Assembly: GCA_019636515.1 (NCBI GenBank)
Contig: JAHBXI010000001.1
Coordinates: 806,001-870,000 of the forward strand
Direction: 5' to 3'
DNA from: Phycisphaeraceae bacterium
GTDB lineage: Bacteria; Planctomycetota; Phycisphaerae; Phycisphaerales; UBA1924
Length of the DNA stretch: 64,000 nt
The notes beneath the pieces were generated by a model that had not been told where the DNA came from, did no database searches, and saw only the letters and a list, made by a program, of their open reading frames with translations. Positions 41,876-51,584 of this stretch are shown here, piece after piece; within the stretch, counting starts at the first letter, position 1; each line of letters opens with the position of its first letter. A program made the position numbers and the translations under genes.

Positions 41876-43123
41876 ATGCCCGCGCTGACATTCGATATCC
41901 GTTCGAGGTGTTCGACGACCCATGCCCGGGTGGGGCGGGTATCGACGCCGCACGGGTGGTTCGATACGCCGGCGTTCATGCCGGTGGGCACGCGGGGATC
42001 GGTCAAGGGGCTGTTCCCCGGGGATGTCCGCCGGACCGGCTCGCAGATCGTCCTGAACAACACGTACCACCTCATGCTCCGGCCGGGGGCGGAACTGGTC
42101 AAGTCGCTGGGAGGGGTTCATCGCTTCATGAACTGGGACGGCCCGATCCTGACGGACTCGGGCGGATACCAGGCGTTTTCGATGAGCGACACGAACGCGG
42201 TGGACGACGACGGGGTGACGTTCAAGTCGATCGTGGACGGCTCGCCGGTGCGTCTGACTCCCGAGCGGGCCACGAAAGTACAGAACGACCTGGGGGCGGA
42301 CATCATCATGGCTTTTGATGACTGTCCGCCGGCGGCGGACCCGGGCGCGGTGGATGGTGGAGACTCGGATGGGGCCGACCCTCGCCTGTCTCGGGCGGTG
42401 GACCGCGACTCGGGACGATCGGGGTACGACCATGCCCGGCGCCTTGATGTTGCCAACGAGCGGACGGTGCGTTGGCTCGAGCGGTGTGCCCGCACGCACG
42501 AGAGAAAGGCCGATCAGGCTCTGTTTGGAATCATCCAGGGAGGGACGGACCTGTCGCGCCGGGCATGGTCTCGCGAACGGGTGTGTTCGGTTGAACTTCC
42601 GGGGTACGCGATCGGCGGCGTGGCCGTTGGGGAGGCCTTTGAGCAGATCGCCGGCGTGGTGGAATTCACCGCGCCGGGGATGCCGGATGGGAAGCCCCGC
42701 TACCTGATGGGTGTGGGGTACGAACGTGACCTGCTCGCGGCGGTACGGGCGGGGGTGGACATGTTCGACTGCGTTCTTCCGACCCGCAACGGGCGCAACG
42801 CCAACGCATTTACGCCGACCGGGCCGGTGCGCCTGCGGAACGCGTGCCACGCCTCGGACCCCAATCCCATCCAGGAGGGGTGCGACTGTCCTGCGTGCGG
42901 AGGGGGAGGGGCGGGGGGTGCCAGCGTGTTCAGCCGGGCGTACTTACGGCACCTCTTTGTCAGCGGGGAGATGCTGGGGCCGATCCTGGTCAGTTTGCAC
43001 AACGTTCGGCATTTCCAGCGGTTCATGGGGGATGTCCGTTCGGTGATCGGTTCGGGTGACTGGGCTGGCCTTGCCAGACGGTGGCCGGTGGCCTCCGAGG
43101 GGCTTCGTCCGGTCGTTGCGTGA
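41876..43123 (+). CDS. tgt: Queuine tRNA-ribosyltransferase (Tgt)
   Basis: A 415-residue protein. TDSGGYQAFSM (general-base Asp), IVLNNTYHLMLRPG, IIQGGTDLSRR, GYAIGGVAVGE, FDCVLPTRNGRNA (nucleophile Asp) and the zinc site CDCPAC with a later His are typical. The enzyme exchanges guanine-34 for the queuine precursor in GUN-anticodon tRNAs. About 30 residues (DPGAVDGGDSDGADPRLS...) are inserted after AFDDCPP, where most Tgt proteins are short. It is linked to yajC and secDF as in many bacteria. Confidence 0.95.
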   Translation: MPALTFDIRSRCSTTHARVGRVSTPHGWFDTPAFMPVGTRGSVKGLFPGDVRRTGSQIVLNNTYHLMLRPGAELVKSLGGVHRFMNWDGPILTDSGGYQAFSMSDTNAVDDDGVTFKSIVDGSPVRLTPERATKVQNDLGADIIMAFDDCPPAADPGAVDGGDSDGADPRLSRAVDRDSGRSGYDHARRLDVANERTVRWLERCARTHERKADQALFGIIQGGTDLSRRAWSRERVCSVELPGYAIGGVAVGEAFEQIAGVVEFTAPGMPDGKPRYLMGVGYERDLLAAVRAGVDMFDCVLPTRNGRNANAFTPTGPVRLRNACHASDPNPIQEGCDCPACGGGGAGGASVFSRAYLRHLFVSGEMLGPILVSLHNVRHFQRFMGDVRSVIGSGDWAGLARRWPVASEGLRPVVA

Positions 43124-43287
43124 ACAATTCCCCAACACCAGCGACGCCCGGGGTCGGGGTGAATAAAGTTGTCGCGTTCACCGGACGTCCCCGGGGGCGT
43201 GTCCCTCGGAAATCGGACGGTCCCGCCGTGCCGCGTCCAGGCACGGAGTTCATCAGCGGCAGATCCAGCAGTCAGAGGCTTGAATCC

Positions 43288-43764
43288 ATGAATCACCCCG
43301 ATTGGTTCGCGTTCGCGGCGGTCTCGATGTCGGCGACGATGCAGGCGGAGTCTGGCGGCGGGTCCGGCTCGACGCCTGTGAATGTCGTGGGTCTTCCGTC
43401 GGGCTCCCAGCCTTCGCCGTCCGCATCCGGTGAGGGCGCGACATCGACCCAGCAGGCGTCGCTGCCGCCGGCCCCTCCGCGCTCGGCGGACCTGACGTTC
43501 GTGTGGATGATGGGCGGCGTGATGCTGTTCATCATCGCGATCCAGGTCTTCGCGGGTCGGGGGGAGCGCAAGCGTCGCCAGAAGATGATGTCGACGATCG
43601 GCAAGGGCGACCGTGTGGTGATGTCGGGTGGCGTGATCGGCACGATCGCGGAGTTGGGCGAGACCGAGGTGGTGGTCCGGGTGGAAGAAGGTCGCATCCG
43701 GTTCGCCAAGTCGTCGATCCAGCAGGTGATCGAGTCCGTCCAGCGGCAGGGGGCGGCGGCCTGA
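43288..43764 (+). CDS. yajC: Preprotein translocase subunit YajC
   Basis: A 158-residue protein. The membrane helix (FVWMMGGVMLFIIAIQVFAG) and the following GKGDRVVMSGGVIGTIAELG and VVRVEEGRIRFAKSSI match YajC. The N-terminus is extended by about 70 Ser/Pro/Gly-rich residues, which is longer than usual. YajC joins SecDF at the Sec translocon. It sits 64 bases before secDF. Confidence 0.93.
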   Translation: MNHPDWFAFAAVSMSATMQAESGGGSGSTPVNVVGLPSGSQPSPSASGEGATSTQQASLPPAPPRSADLTFVWMMGGVMLFIIAIQVFAGRGERKRRQKMMSTIGKGDRVVMSGGVIGTIAELGETEVVVRVEEGRIRFAKSSIQQVIESVQRQGAAA

Positions 43765-43828
43765 CTCTTTTGTCACATCGGCCGATTGTTCCGCGCCGGT
43801 CCCGCGCCGGGGAAGGTTCCACACAGCC

Positions 43829-46800
43829 ATGACACCACTTGTCCGCAACCTGATCCTGACGGTCCTGTCGATCGTTCTGTTCACGTGGGTGATGATCCCG
43901 CCGAAGACCAAACTGCGCCTGGGGAAAGACCTGCGTGGTGGGGTGAGTTTGATCTACACGGTGCAGATCAACCCCGGGGAGGACGCCAAAGAGGTCCTGG
44001 GCAAGACGATCGAGGTGATCCGTGAGCGGGTGGACCCCAACGGCCTGCTGGAGATCTCGATCGTGGCGGTGGGCCGTGACCGCCTCGAGATCACGATGCC
44101 GCTGCCCGGACCGGAGGTCAAGGCTCTGCGAGCGGCGGTGGACCACGAGTTGGCGGACCTGGCCGAGCACGCGATCAGCGAGGGGACGTTCTATTCGATG
44201 ATGAGGATGGGTCCCCAGGAGCGTGCGGTCCGGATGCGCGAACTGGCGGGAAGCGACACCCGCCGCCTGGAGTTGCTGCAATCCGCGGCGGCGGCCTCGG
44301 CGGATGTATCGGGCAAGCGGGAGATGTACGAAGCGGCGGTGGCGGCGGGAGCGCCCGAGGATGAGCAACTGTCGCTTCTGACGGCGCTGACGGACGCGTC
44401 GCTGGCGTTCGACGCGGCGAAGGCGGCGGTGCTGCGGACCTCGGTCCCCCCCGACGCGGTTCGCCGGGCGCTTGTGCTGAGTTCGCACCGTCCGCGTCTG
44501 CTGGACGCCAAGACGCGGGAATCGATCGAGTTTCCAAGCCCGCGAGAAGAGGCCCTGGGGAGGCTCCGGGAGACGCACCCCGAGGCCCGTGAGCGGATCG
44601 ACCGTGTGGTCGCGGCCCACGACGCCTACATGGCGAAGCGGACGACGCTGGATGATCCCCAGGAGTTGATACGCCTGCTCAAGGGGGCGGGGGTGCTGAG
44701 TTTCCGCATCACGGTGGACCCGGGCTGGAACCCCGGGGAGGAAGTCCGGCTGCGCGAGGAACTACGTGAGAAAGGCCCTCAGAACGTGCGGTCTTCGGAC
44801 ATGCACTGGTACAAACTCAACGCGATTGACAAGTGGCACGACAACGACCTTGCCCGTGCCGAGCGGATGCGAGCGGACCCGAGGCGTTTTTTCTCGGAGA
44901 TGGGGTACGTCGTCGACGAATACGACGGCGAGTTCTACATGCTCTGCTGGGACACGCGCACGACGCGTCTGACGCAGAGCGAGGGGGTCTGGGCGGTCGA
45001 GCGTGCCTCCGAGGCTCCGGACCAGTTCGGCAAGCCGGCGATCACGTTCGCGATGAACCCCCGCGGGGCGAGCCTTCTGGGCGACCTGACCAAGGACCAC
45101 GTGCAGAGCAAGATGGCGGTGCTTCTGGACGACCAGGTGTACACGGCGCCGACGCTCCAGAGCGCGATCTCCCGCAACGGCCAGATCACGGGGAATTTCT
45201 CCCCCGAGGAGCGCTCGTACATCATCCGCGTGCTGTCGGCGGGATCGTTGCAGAGCAAACTCTCCCCCGAGCCGATCTCGACGAGCATCCTGGGTCCGCA
45301 ACTGGGGGCGGACAATCTGCGATCGGGGATGTGGGCGGGCGTGGTGGCGTTCACGCTGGTGGCGGGGTTCATGGTGGCGTACTACTTCACCAGCGGCGTG
45401 ATCGCGGTGTTCACGCTGGCGGTGACGGCGATCCTGCTGCTGGGGACGATGGCGATCGCGAAGGCGGCGTTCACGATGCCCGGCATCGCGGGCGTGATCC
45501 TGACGTTCGGGCAGGCGATCGACGCGAACGTGCTGATCTACGAGCGCATGCGTGAGGAGTTCCGCCGCGGCAACGACCTTAAGACGGCGGTGCGGCTGGG
45601 GTACAGCAAGGCCCTCTCGTCGATCATCGACGGGAACGTCACGAACTTCATCGTGTGCCTTGTGCTCGGGTCGTTCGGGACGGCGGAGGTCCGCGGCTTT
45701 GCGATCACGATGGGCGTGGGCGTGGTGGCCACGGTGTTCGCCGCGCTGGTGGGGAGCCGGGCGGTGTTTGACCTGGGCATCCACCTGGGATGGCGCAAGA
45801 CGAGCATGCTGCCGATGGCGATCCCCGCGATCCAGCGGGGGCTGACGTGGACGGTGGACTGGATCCGCCTGCGCTGGGTGTTCGTGACGATCTCGACGGT
45901 GCTGGTGGCGGTCGGGATGGTGATGGTCTTTGCGCGTGGCGGCAAGATGCTCGACACGGCGTTCCTGGGGGGGACGCAGGTGACGATCCAGTTCAAGCCC
46001 GATCCTCAGACGGGCCGCCCGATGACGCTGACGCGGCCGCGGGCGCAGGAACTGGCCCAGTCGATCGGGACAAGTTCTCCGCCGGGGTCCCTGCTCCGGC
46101 CGTTGCAGGCGGCGGAGGTGTCCCCGGTGAACCCTCGTGAGGATGGGATCACGTCCGACACGTTCATGATCAAGACGACGGTGCCCGACACGGGCGGGGC
46201 GGTGCTCAACGCGTTGACGGCGGCATTCGGCGAGTACGTGGAATCAAAGCCCCCCCTGGCATTCGACGGGTCGGAGGCGTCGGATTGGCGCGCGGCCCCG
46301 GTGTACCGGATCCTGGCCGGGCGACTGGGAGACAACATCGACCAGCCGTCGATCGGGGACAACGTCTCGAACCGGGTGGGCGGCCTTGCGGTGGTGCTTC
46401 GGAACATCCGCAACGCGCAGACGGGAGAGCGTCCGACGCTCGGGTCGCTGCGTGAACGCCTTGAAGCCATGAGGAGCCAGCCGGAGTTCTCCGACACGCT
46501 CGGGCGGCACCGGGACATCCGGGTGATCGAGGGGTCCGAGGACAAGGTCGTCACCGCGGTGGTGATCGTCCAGGACCCGGCGCTGAGTTTCCTGACCAGC
46601 GAGACGCGATTTGACAACGAGGTGGCGGATCGCGAATGGACCATGGCGGTCGAGTCGCTGGCCCGTTCGATCTCGCCCGCGAGCGTGCAGTCCTTCAGCC
46701 CGGCGATCGCGGAGAAATTCAAGGCCCAGGCGATCGTGGCGACCACGCTGAGTTTCGCGGCGATCACGCTGTACATATGGTTCCGTTTCAAGTCTCTGCG

Positions 46801-47302
46801 GTACAGCGGGGCGGCGCTGATCGCGCTGGTACACGACGTGCTGGCGGTGCTGGGGATGCTGGCGCTGTGCGCGTGGCTTTACGAATCGCCCTCGATCTCT
46901 CCGCTCATGGTGAGCCTGGGGATCCTGCCGTTCAAGATCGACCTGAACATGGTGGCCGCGCTGCTGACGGTGGCGGGTTACTCGCTCAACGACAAGATCA
47001 TCATCATGGACCGGATCCGGGAGAACAAGGGCAAGGTGCCGTTTGCCAGCGCGGCGATGATCAACAACGCGATCAACCAGACGGTGAGCCGGACGCTCAT
47101 CACCTCGGGCACGACCGTCATCGCCTCCATGACGCTGTACGTCCTGGGGGGGGAGGGTGTGCGGGCGTTCGCGTTCGCGCTGACGGCCGGGGTGATCGTC
47201 GGCACGTACTCGTCGATCGCGGTGGCGGCCCCGATCATCTGGTCCCGCCGCGAGGAAGAGGAACTCCGCCAGGTCACGGCCGCGACCGTGCCGGCGGTCT
47301 GA
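43829..47302 (+). CDS. secDF: Fused protein-export membrane protein SecD/SecF
   Basis: A 1157-residue protein. The N-terminal SecD half starts with helix LILTVLSIVLFTWVMIP then GKDLRGGVSLIY and IRERVDPNGLLE; the conserved GPQLGADNL precedes its membrane block, which includes GVILTFGQAIDANVLIYERM. The SecF half starts near MLPMAIPAIQRG, with FLGGTQVTIQF and ends VAGYSLNDKIIIMDRIREN and SRTLITSGTTVIASM. Both halves have large periplasmic insertions, of which the helical one in SecD (about residues 120-280) is long. It uses proton flow to pull exported proteins through SecYEG. It is immediately downstream of yajC. Confidence 0.95.
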   Translation: MTPLVRNLILTVLSIVLFTWVMIPPKTKLRLGKDLRGGVSLIYTVQINPGEDAKEVLGKTIEVIRERVDPNGLLEISIVAVGRDRLEITMPLPGPEVKALRAAVDHELADLAEHAISEGTFYSMMRMGPQERAVRMRELAGSDTRRLELLQSAAAASADVSGKREMYEAAVAAGAPEDEQLSLLTALTDASLAFDAAKAAVLRTSVPPDAVRRALVLSSHRPRLLDAKTRESIEFPSPREEALGRLRETHPEARERIDRVVAAHDAYMAKRTTLDDPQELIRLLKGAGVLSFRITVDPGWNPGEEVRLREELREKGPQNVRSSDMHWYKLNAIDKWHDNDLARAERMRADPRRFFSEMGYVVDEYDGEFYMLCWDTRTTRLTQSEGVWAVERASEAPDQFGKPAITFAMNPRGASLLGDLTKDHVQSKMAVLLDDQVYTAPTLQSAISRNGQITGNFSPEERSYIIRVLSAGSLQSKLSPEPISTSILGPQLGADNLRSGMWAGVVAFTLVAGFMVAYYFTSGVIAVFTLAVTAILLLGTMAIAKAAFTMPGIAGVILTFGQAIDANVLIYERMREEFRRGNDLKTAVRLGYSKALSSIIDGNVTNFIVCLVLGSFGTAEVRGFAITMGVGVVATVFAALVGSRAVFDLGIHLGWRKTSMLPMAIPAIQRGLTWTVDWIRLRWVFVTISTVLVAVGMVMVFARGGKMLDTAFLGGTQVTIQFKPDPQTGRPMTLTRPRAQELAQSIGTSSPPGSLLRPLQAAEVSPVNPREDGITSDTFMIKTTVPDTGGAVLNALTAAFGEYVESKPPLAFDGSEASDWRAAPVYRILAGRLGDNIDQPSIGDNVSNRVGGLAVVLRNIRNAQTGERPTLGSLRERLEAMRSQPEFSDTLGRHRDIRVIEGSEDKVVTAVVIVQDPALSFLTSETRFDNEVADREWTMAVESLARSISPASVQSFSPAIAEKFKAQAIVATTLSFAAITLYIWFRFKSLRYSGAALIALVHDVLAVLGMLALCAWLYESPSISPLMVSLGILPFKIDLNMVAALLTVAGYSLNDKIIIMDRIRENKGKVPFASAAMINNAINQTVSRTLITSGTTVIASMTLYVLGGEGVRAFAFALTAGVIVGTYSSIAVAAPIIWSRREEEELRQVTAATVPAV

Positions 47303-47320
47303 ACGTCCCTGGGCCGTCGC

Positions 47321-48145
47321 ATGGATCAAAGCCCGGCCATCAAGATCGCCGTCGCGCTGGCCACGCTGGTGACGCTGTGGATCGCGGTCTACTGGCTGTG
47401 GGAGCCTTCCCGATCGGCAAGCCCGTCGATCTCGTTTGCACGCGAACCCGGACAGGCCGCGCCACACGGCACCGCCGCGAACCCCTCCCCGACCGGAGAT
47501 GACCGGCGGGACATCTCGTCGGCGGCGGCTCGGGGGTCTTCCGGCGACCATCCGGATGTTCGTTCTCCGAATCCCGACTCGCTCGATGCCCCCGCCGGAG
47601 AAGGCTCGGTCATGACTCCCGGCGTGTCCGCTGATCGGACCGCCGGCACGGGGCCGTCTCATGCCCCGGTCAAGCAGCCCGCCGGCGAAAGCGGGCCGCT
47701 TGTGGTCAAGCCCCCGAAGTTCGAGGAGTACCGGGTGCAGGCCGGGGAGACGTTCGAGACGATCGCGGCGAAGCGCTACGGCCACCGCTCGATGGCATCG
47801 GCGATCGCGCGGGCCAACCCGTTTGTCGATCCCCGTCGTCTGCGTGCCGGGCGTGTGATCCTGCTTCCCGTGGACCCGACGAACATCCAGGGCCGCGTCG
47901 AGCCTTCTCGCCGGACGGCGGCGGAGGGTTGGAAGACGCACACGGTGCGTTCCGGAGAAACGCTCTCGGGAATCTCGCGGACGCACTACGGCACCACCGC
48001 GTTGAGCCGACATATCTTCGAAGCGAATTCCGACCGGCTCAAGAACGAGAACCAACTGAAAATCGGCATGGAATTGCTGATCCCGCCCAGGCCGGCGCCG
48101 GAGAAGCAAGGCGAGCCACCCGCGTCCGAGGGTTCGGCGCGATGA
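47321..48145 (+). CDS. Membrane-anchored LysM-domain protein
   Basis: A 274-residue protein. One N-terminal helix (IKIAVALATLVTLWIAVYWL) is followed by a Pro/Ser-rich linker of about 120 residues and two LysM domains (YRVQAGETFETIAAKRYGHR...ANP; HTVRSGETLSGISRTHYGTT...ANSDRL). LysM binds peptidoglycan or chitin-type glycans, so the protein likely spans from membrane to wall. It follows secDF by 18 bases and overlaps the next start (ATGA). Confidence 0.87.
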   Translation: MDQSPAIKIAVALATLVTLWIAVYWLWEPSRSASPSISFAREPGQAAPHGTAANPSPTGDDRRDISSAAARGSSGDHPDVRSPNPDSLDAPAGEGSVMTPGVSADRTAGTGPSHAPVKQPAGESGPLVVKPPKFEEYRVQAGETFETIAAKRYGHRSMASAIARANPFVDPRRLRAGRVILLPVDPTNIQGRVEPSRRTAAEGWKTHTVRSGETLSGISRTHYGTTALSRHIFEANSDRLKNENQLKIGMELLIPPRPAPEKQGEPPASEGSAR

Positions 48146-49350
48146 TCTCCCGACCGCGGACGGACGTGGTGGTGATCGGCGGGGGGATCTGCGGGCTGTG
48201 GCTTCGGGCCTTGTTGACCAGGTCCGGCTACGGGGTGACGCTGATCGATCGGGGACCGCTGGGTGACGGCCAGACGATGCACTCTCAGGGGATCCTGCAC
48301 CGCGGGGTGAAATACGCGTTCAGCGAATCGGCCCGTGACACTTCCGAACTGCTCAAGGCGGCGGGGGATCGCTGGGACCAGGCGATGCGAGGGGAGGGGA
48401 TCGTGGACCTGCGCGGGGTCGCTTCACTAAGCCCGACCACGTACCTCTGGACGGTCGGGACGCTGGACTCGCTCACGGCCTGGACGGCGTCGAAGGCGAT
48501 GCGATCGGCGGTTCACGAGGTCGGCCGGAGCGGTTTTCCGCCGGTGTTTGCCGGGGCACCCGGATCGGTGCGGGTCTGGTCGGTGGATGAGCCGGTGGTT
48601 GATCCCGGCTCGCTGCTGAATCGTGTGCTGTCCCAGGGAGAGGGCGCGATCCTGCGCGGGCGGGTCGTCCGGCTGACGGAGAATCCGGATGGATCGGGGG
48701 TCGAAGTGGGCGTTGCGTCGGGAGACGATCCGACCCGGCGGTTCGAGGTCGCGGCCTCGTGCGTGGTCTGCACGGCGGGGGAAGGGAACCGGGAACTGCT
48801 CGGCCTGTGGGCCGGCGGGGACGAGGGTGCTTGCCAGGTCCGTCCGCTTCGCATGGCGATGATCGATGGAGCGCCGTTTGACCTGTACGGGCACTGCCCG
48901 CGCCCGGGAAGCGACAAGCCGCGCCTGACGGTCACGACCGGCGATCGGGACGGTTCGCGGGTGTGGTACGTGGGTGGTGATGTCGCCGAGCGGGGCGTGG
49001 GGCAAGCGCCGGCGGCCTTCCACGACTCGATCCGGTCGGAGATCGCGCGTTGCCTTCCCTGGCTGCGGTTCCCCGGGGCGCGGATCGCGTCGGTGATGAT
49101 CAACCGCGCCGAGGGCCGGACTCCCGGCGGCCGGCGACCGGACGGCCCGGTCGTGCGTGCGTTCGGTCGTGTGATGGCCGTGTGGCCCACGAAACTCGCG
49201 TTCACTCCGATCGCGGCGGACATGGCCTTCAAGGAGATTCACGATCGCGTGCCGGACGCGGCGCGATCGGTTTCGAGAGATCCTGAGATCGAGGTTGAAA
49301 TCGGCCGGACGCCGTGGTCGGCGAGCGGCGTTGAGTGGGTCCGGTTCTGA
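48142..49350 (+). CDS. FAD-dependent oxidoreductase (DAO-like)
   Basis: A 402-residue protein. N-terminal Rossmann motif TDVVVIGGGICGLWLRALL followed by the acidic end of strand two (VTLIDRG). GQTMHSQGILHRGVKYAF resembles DAO-family (glycerol-3-phosphate dehydrogenase/L-2-hydroxyglutarate oxidase) enzymes. Its ATG overlaps the stop of the LysM gene. The substrate is unknown. It is followed after 15 bases by an aldo/keto reductase and the pair may act in one pathway. Confidence 0.82.
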   Translation: MISRPRTDVVVIGGGICGLWLRALLTRSGYGVTLIDRGPLGDGQTMHSQGILHRGVKYAFSESARDTSELLKAAGDRWDQAMRGEGIVDLRGVASLSPTTYLWTVGTLDSLTAWTASKAMRSAVHEVGRSGFPPVFAGAPGSVRVWSVDEPVVDPGSLLNRVLSQGEGAILRGRVVRLTENPDGSGVEVGVASGDDPTRRFEVAASCVVCTAGEGNRELLGLWAGGDEGACQVRPLRMAMIDGAPFDLYGHCPRPGSDKPRLTVTTGDRDGSRVWYVGGDVAERGVGQAPAAFHDSIRSEIARCLPWLRFPGARIASVMINRAEGRTPGGRRPDGPVVRAFGRVMAVWPTKLAFTPIAADMAFKEIHDRVPDAARSVSRDPEIEVEIGRTPWSASGVEWVRF

Positions 49351-49365
49351 TCGCGGCGATGACGG

Positions 49366-50178
49366 ATGATCCTCATGGAACACCGACCACTGGGAAAGAC
49401 CGGCATCCTGATGAGCGTGGTCGGTCTTGGCACGGTGAAACTCGGTCGTAGCGAAGGGGTGAAGTACCCCGCGACCTACGCGATCCCCGACGACCGATCG
49501 GCCGCGGCACTTCTGGACAAGGCCGAATCACTGGGCATCAACGTGATCGACACCGCCCCGGCCTACGGCACCTCGGAGGAGCGGCTGGGAAAACTGATCG
49601 GCGGGCGGCGGGACCGATGGGTCGTGGTGACCAAGGCGGGCGAGGAGTTTTCCGGCGGATCGTCGCGATTTGATTTCTCTCCGTCGGCGATCCGGGCGAG
49701 CGTGGAGCGCAGCCTTCGCCGGCTGGGAACGGATCGGTTGGACCTGCTGCTGGTCCATTCGGATGGGTTGATCGAGCGTGGGATGCCCGATGAGTTGTGG
49801 GCGGAACTCTCGGCGCTGCGGTCGGAAGGGAAGACCCGGGCCTACGGGGTCTCGACCAAAGGCGCGGCGGGCTCGCGGGCATGCCTCCCCCACTGCGAGG
49901 CGCTGATGGTGACGATCGGGGGTCCGGATGAGACGGGAGTTGTCGCGTCGGCTCGCACGGCCGGGGTTGGGATCCTGGTAAAGAAGGCACTGGATTCTGG
50001 GCGGGCCAGCGAACCCGGACCGGCCCTGCGACGGGCTGTTCAGACACCGGGGGTCACGTCGGTGATCGTGGGGACGATCAACCCGGATCACCTCGAGGAC
50101 AACGCCCGCTGGGCGTTGGGAACGGGGCCGGGCGAGGTAGGAACAGGGAGCGTGCCGGCGGGTGGATCGGGCGGCTAA
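49366..50178 (+). CDS. Aldo/keto reductase family protein
   Basis: A 270-residue TIM-barrel protein. LGKTGILMSVVGLGTVKLG, NVIDTAPAYGTSEERLG (catalytic Asp and Tyr) and VVVTKAG (Lys) are typical. The His of the tetrad is in LLLVHSDG, and TSVIVGTINPDHLEDNARWA is the usual NADPH-site end. It is shorter than the common 300-330 residues. Start at 49366 or the Met three codons on. Likely co-transcribed with the FAD oxidoreductase. Confidence 0.87.
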   Translation: MILMEHRPLGKTGILMSVVGLGTVKLGRSEGVKYPATYAIPDDRSAAALLDKAESLGINVIDTAPAYGTSEERLGKLIGGRRDRWVVVTKAGEEFSGGSSRFDFSPSAIRASVERSLRRLGTDRLDLLLVHSDGLIERGMPDELWAELSALRSEGKTRAYGVSTKGAAGSRACLPHCEALMVTIGGPDETGVVASARTAGVGILVKKALDSGRASEPGPALRRAVQTPGVTSVIVGTINPDHLEDNARWALGTGPGEVGTGSVPAGGSGG

Positions 50179-50289
50179 TCGCGGCGCGAGCGAGGTCCGG
50201 CGGGCACGATCTCGCGGGGTCGCTACGCTCCACGGCATCCCGAGGCGGGCCAACAGGGCGTCGGCGGCCACGGGCGTCGAGGGCTACGC

Positions 50290-51267
50290 GTGACACAGAC
50301 GATCAAACGCATCCTGGTGACGGGCGGGGCTGGTTTTCTCGGTTCGCACCTGTGCGACCGGCTCGTGGCACTGGGACACGACGTGATCTGCCTGGACAAC
50401 TTCTTTACGAGTCAGAAGTCAAACGTGGTCCACCTGCTGCAAAGGCCGAACTTTGAACTGATCCGGCACGACATCACGCACGACATCTGGCTGGAGGTGG
50501 ACGAGATCTACAACCTGGCGTGCCCGGCCGCGCCCGGGCACTACCAGTACAACCCCATCAAGACGATGAAAACGAGCGTGATGGGGGCGATCCACGTGCT
50601 GGGCATGGCCAAACGGTGCCGTGCGAAGGTGCTCCAGGCCTCGACCAGCGAGGTCTACGGCGATCCGGAAGTACACCCGCAGACCGAGTCGTACCGGGGG
50701 AACGTGAACTGCATAGGAACCCGGGCCTGCTACGACGAGGGCAAGCGGGCGGCCGAGACGCTCTTTTTCGACTACCACCGCCACAACCGGGTGAACATTC
50801 GCGTGATCCGGATATTCAATACGTACGGCCCGCGGATGCATCCCTACGACGGGCGGGTGGTCTCAAACTTCATCCGCCAGGCGATCCGCCACGAGCCGAT
50901 CACGCTGTTTGGGGACGGACGACACACCCGGTCGTTCTGCTTCGTGGACGACCTGATTGACGGGATGATCCGGATGATGAACGCCCCGGACGACTTTGTC
51001 GGCCCGGTTAACCTCGGGAATCCCGACGAGTTCACGATCCGTCAACTGGCGGAGAAGGTGGTCGAACTGGCGGGATCATCCTCCGTGATCGAGACGCGCC
51101 CGCTCCCGTCGGACGACCCGACGCAGCGGCAGCCGGATATCTCGCTGGCGAGAGAGAAACTGGGGTGGGAACCCCGGACGCCGCTGGCCGAAGGGTTGCG
51201 CAAGACCATCGAGTACTTCCGGTCGATCGACCTTGGGCACTTCCGGGCTCCCACACCGAACTTCTGA
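50290..51267 (+). CDS. UDP-glucuronic acid decarboxylase-like epimerase/dehydratase
   Basis: A 325-residue extended SDR. NAD motif [55 protein letters not shown], and a catalytic Tyr-x3-Lys in [12 protein letters not shown] follow UDP-xylose synthase (UXS) closely, as do [12 protein letters not shown] and [13 protein letters not shown]. These enzymes make UDP-xylose for cell-surface glycans. Start is GTG at 50290. No sugar transferase is adjacent. Confidence 0.92.
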   Translation: MTQTIKRILVTGGAGFLGSHLCDRLVALGHDVICLDNFFTSQKSNVVHLLQRPNFELIRHDITHDIWLEVDEIYNLACPAAPGHYQYNPIKTMKTSVMGAIHVLGMAKRCRAKVLQASTSEVYGDPEVHPQTESYRGNVNCIGTRACYDEGKRAAETLFFDYHRHNRVNIRVIRIFNTYGPRMHPYDGRVVSNFIRQAIRHEPITLFGDGRHTRSFCFVDDLIDGMIRMMNAPDDFVGPVNLGNPDEFTIRQLAEKVVELAGSSSVIETRPLPSDDPTQRQPDISLAREKLGWEPRTPLAEGLRKTIEYFRSIDLGHFRAPTPNF

Positions 51268-51584
51268 TCCCGCGTGTGAAGGGGTGTGGTAGGCAGGCCG
51301 CGGACGGAACTGGCCCGAGTCGGACTTCGTATACAGTGTGCCCTCGCCCGGCGCCCGATCACGCGAGAGATGCGTGCCGGTGGCGTGGGCGGCGGGTTCC
51401 GTGGTCGGAGTCGAGGGGCGGCGGACCCGTGTCTGGCCGATGGTCTGGCCGATGGTCTGGCCGTTGGTCTGGCCGTGGATGGGGGGATCCAGGCCCGGAA
51501 ACGCGCGGGATGTCGTTTCTTTCGTTCGCCCGGCCGTGCGGGCGCGATTTCGGTCTCGCCAAAGGTCCTTCGGGAGGTTATTCT
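51268..51584. other. Intergenic region upstream of pilT
   Basis: About 317 bases. It contains four tandem 12-base repeats (51431-51478) and ends with GGGAGG, the likely ribosome site of the pilT-like gene. Open frames through it are unlike the flanking proteins. No promoter is certain. Confidence 0.5.
51431..51478. repeat. Four tandem 12-base repeats
   Basis: The unit is GTCTGGCCGATG in copies one and two; copies three and four end TTG and TGG. It lies in the gap between the decarboxylase and pilT-like genes. Confidence 0.92.

Noticed and set aside
46244..48109. 621-residue minus-strand open frame across secDF
   Set aside because: Arg/His-rich antisense of a highly conserved gene; GC-rich codon shadow.
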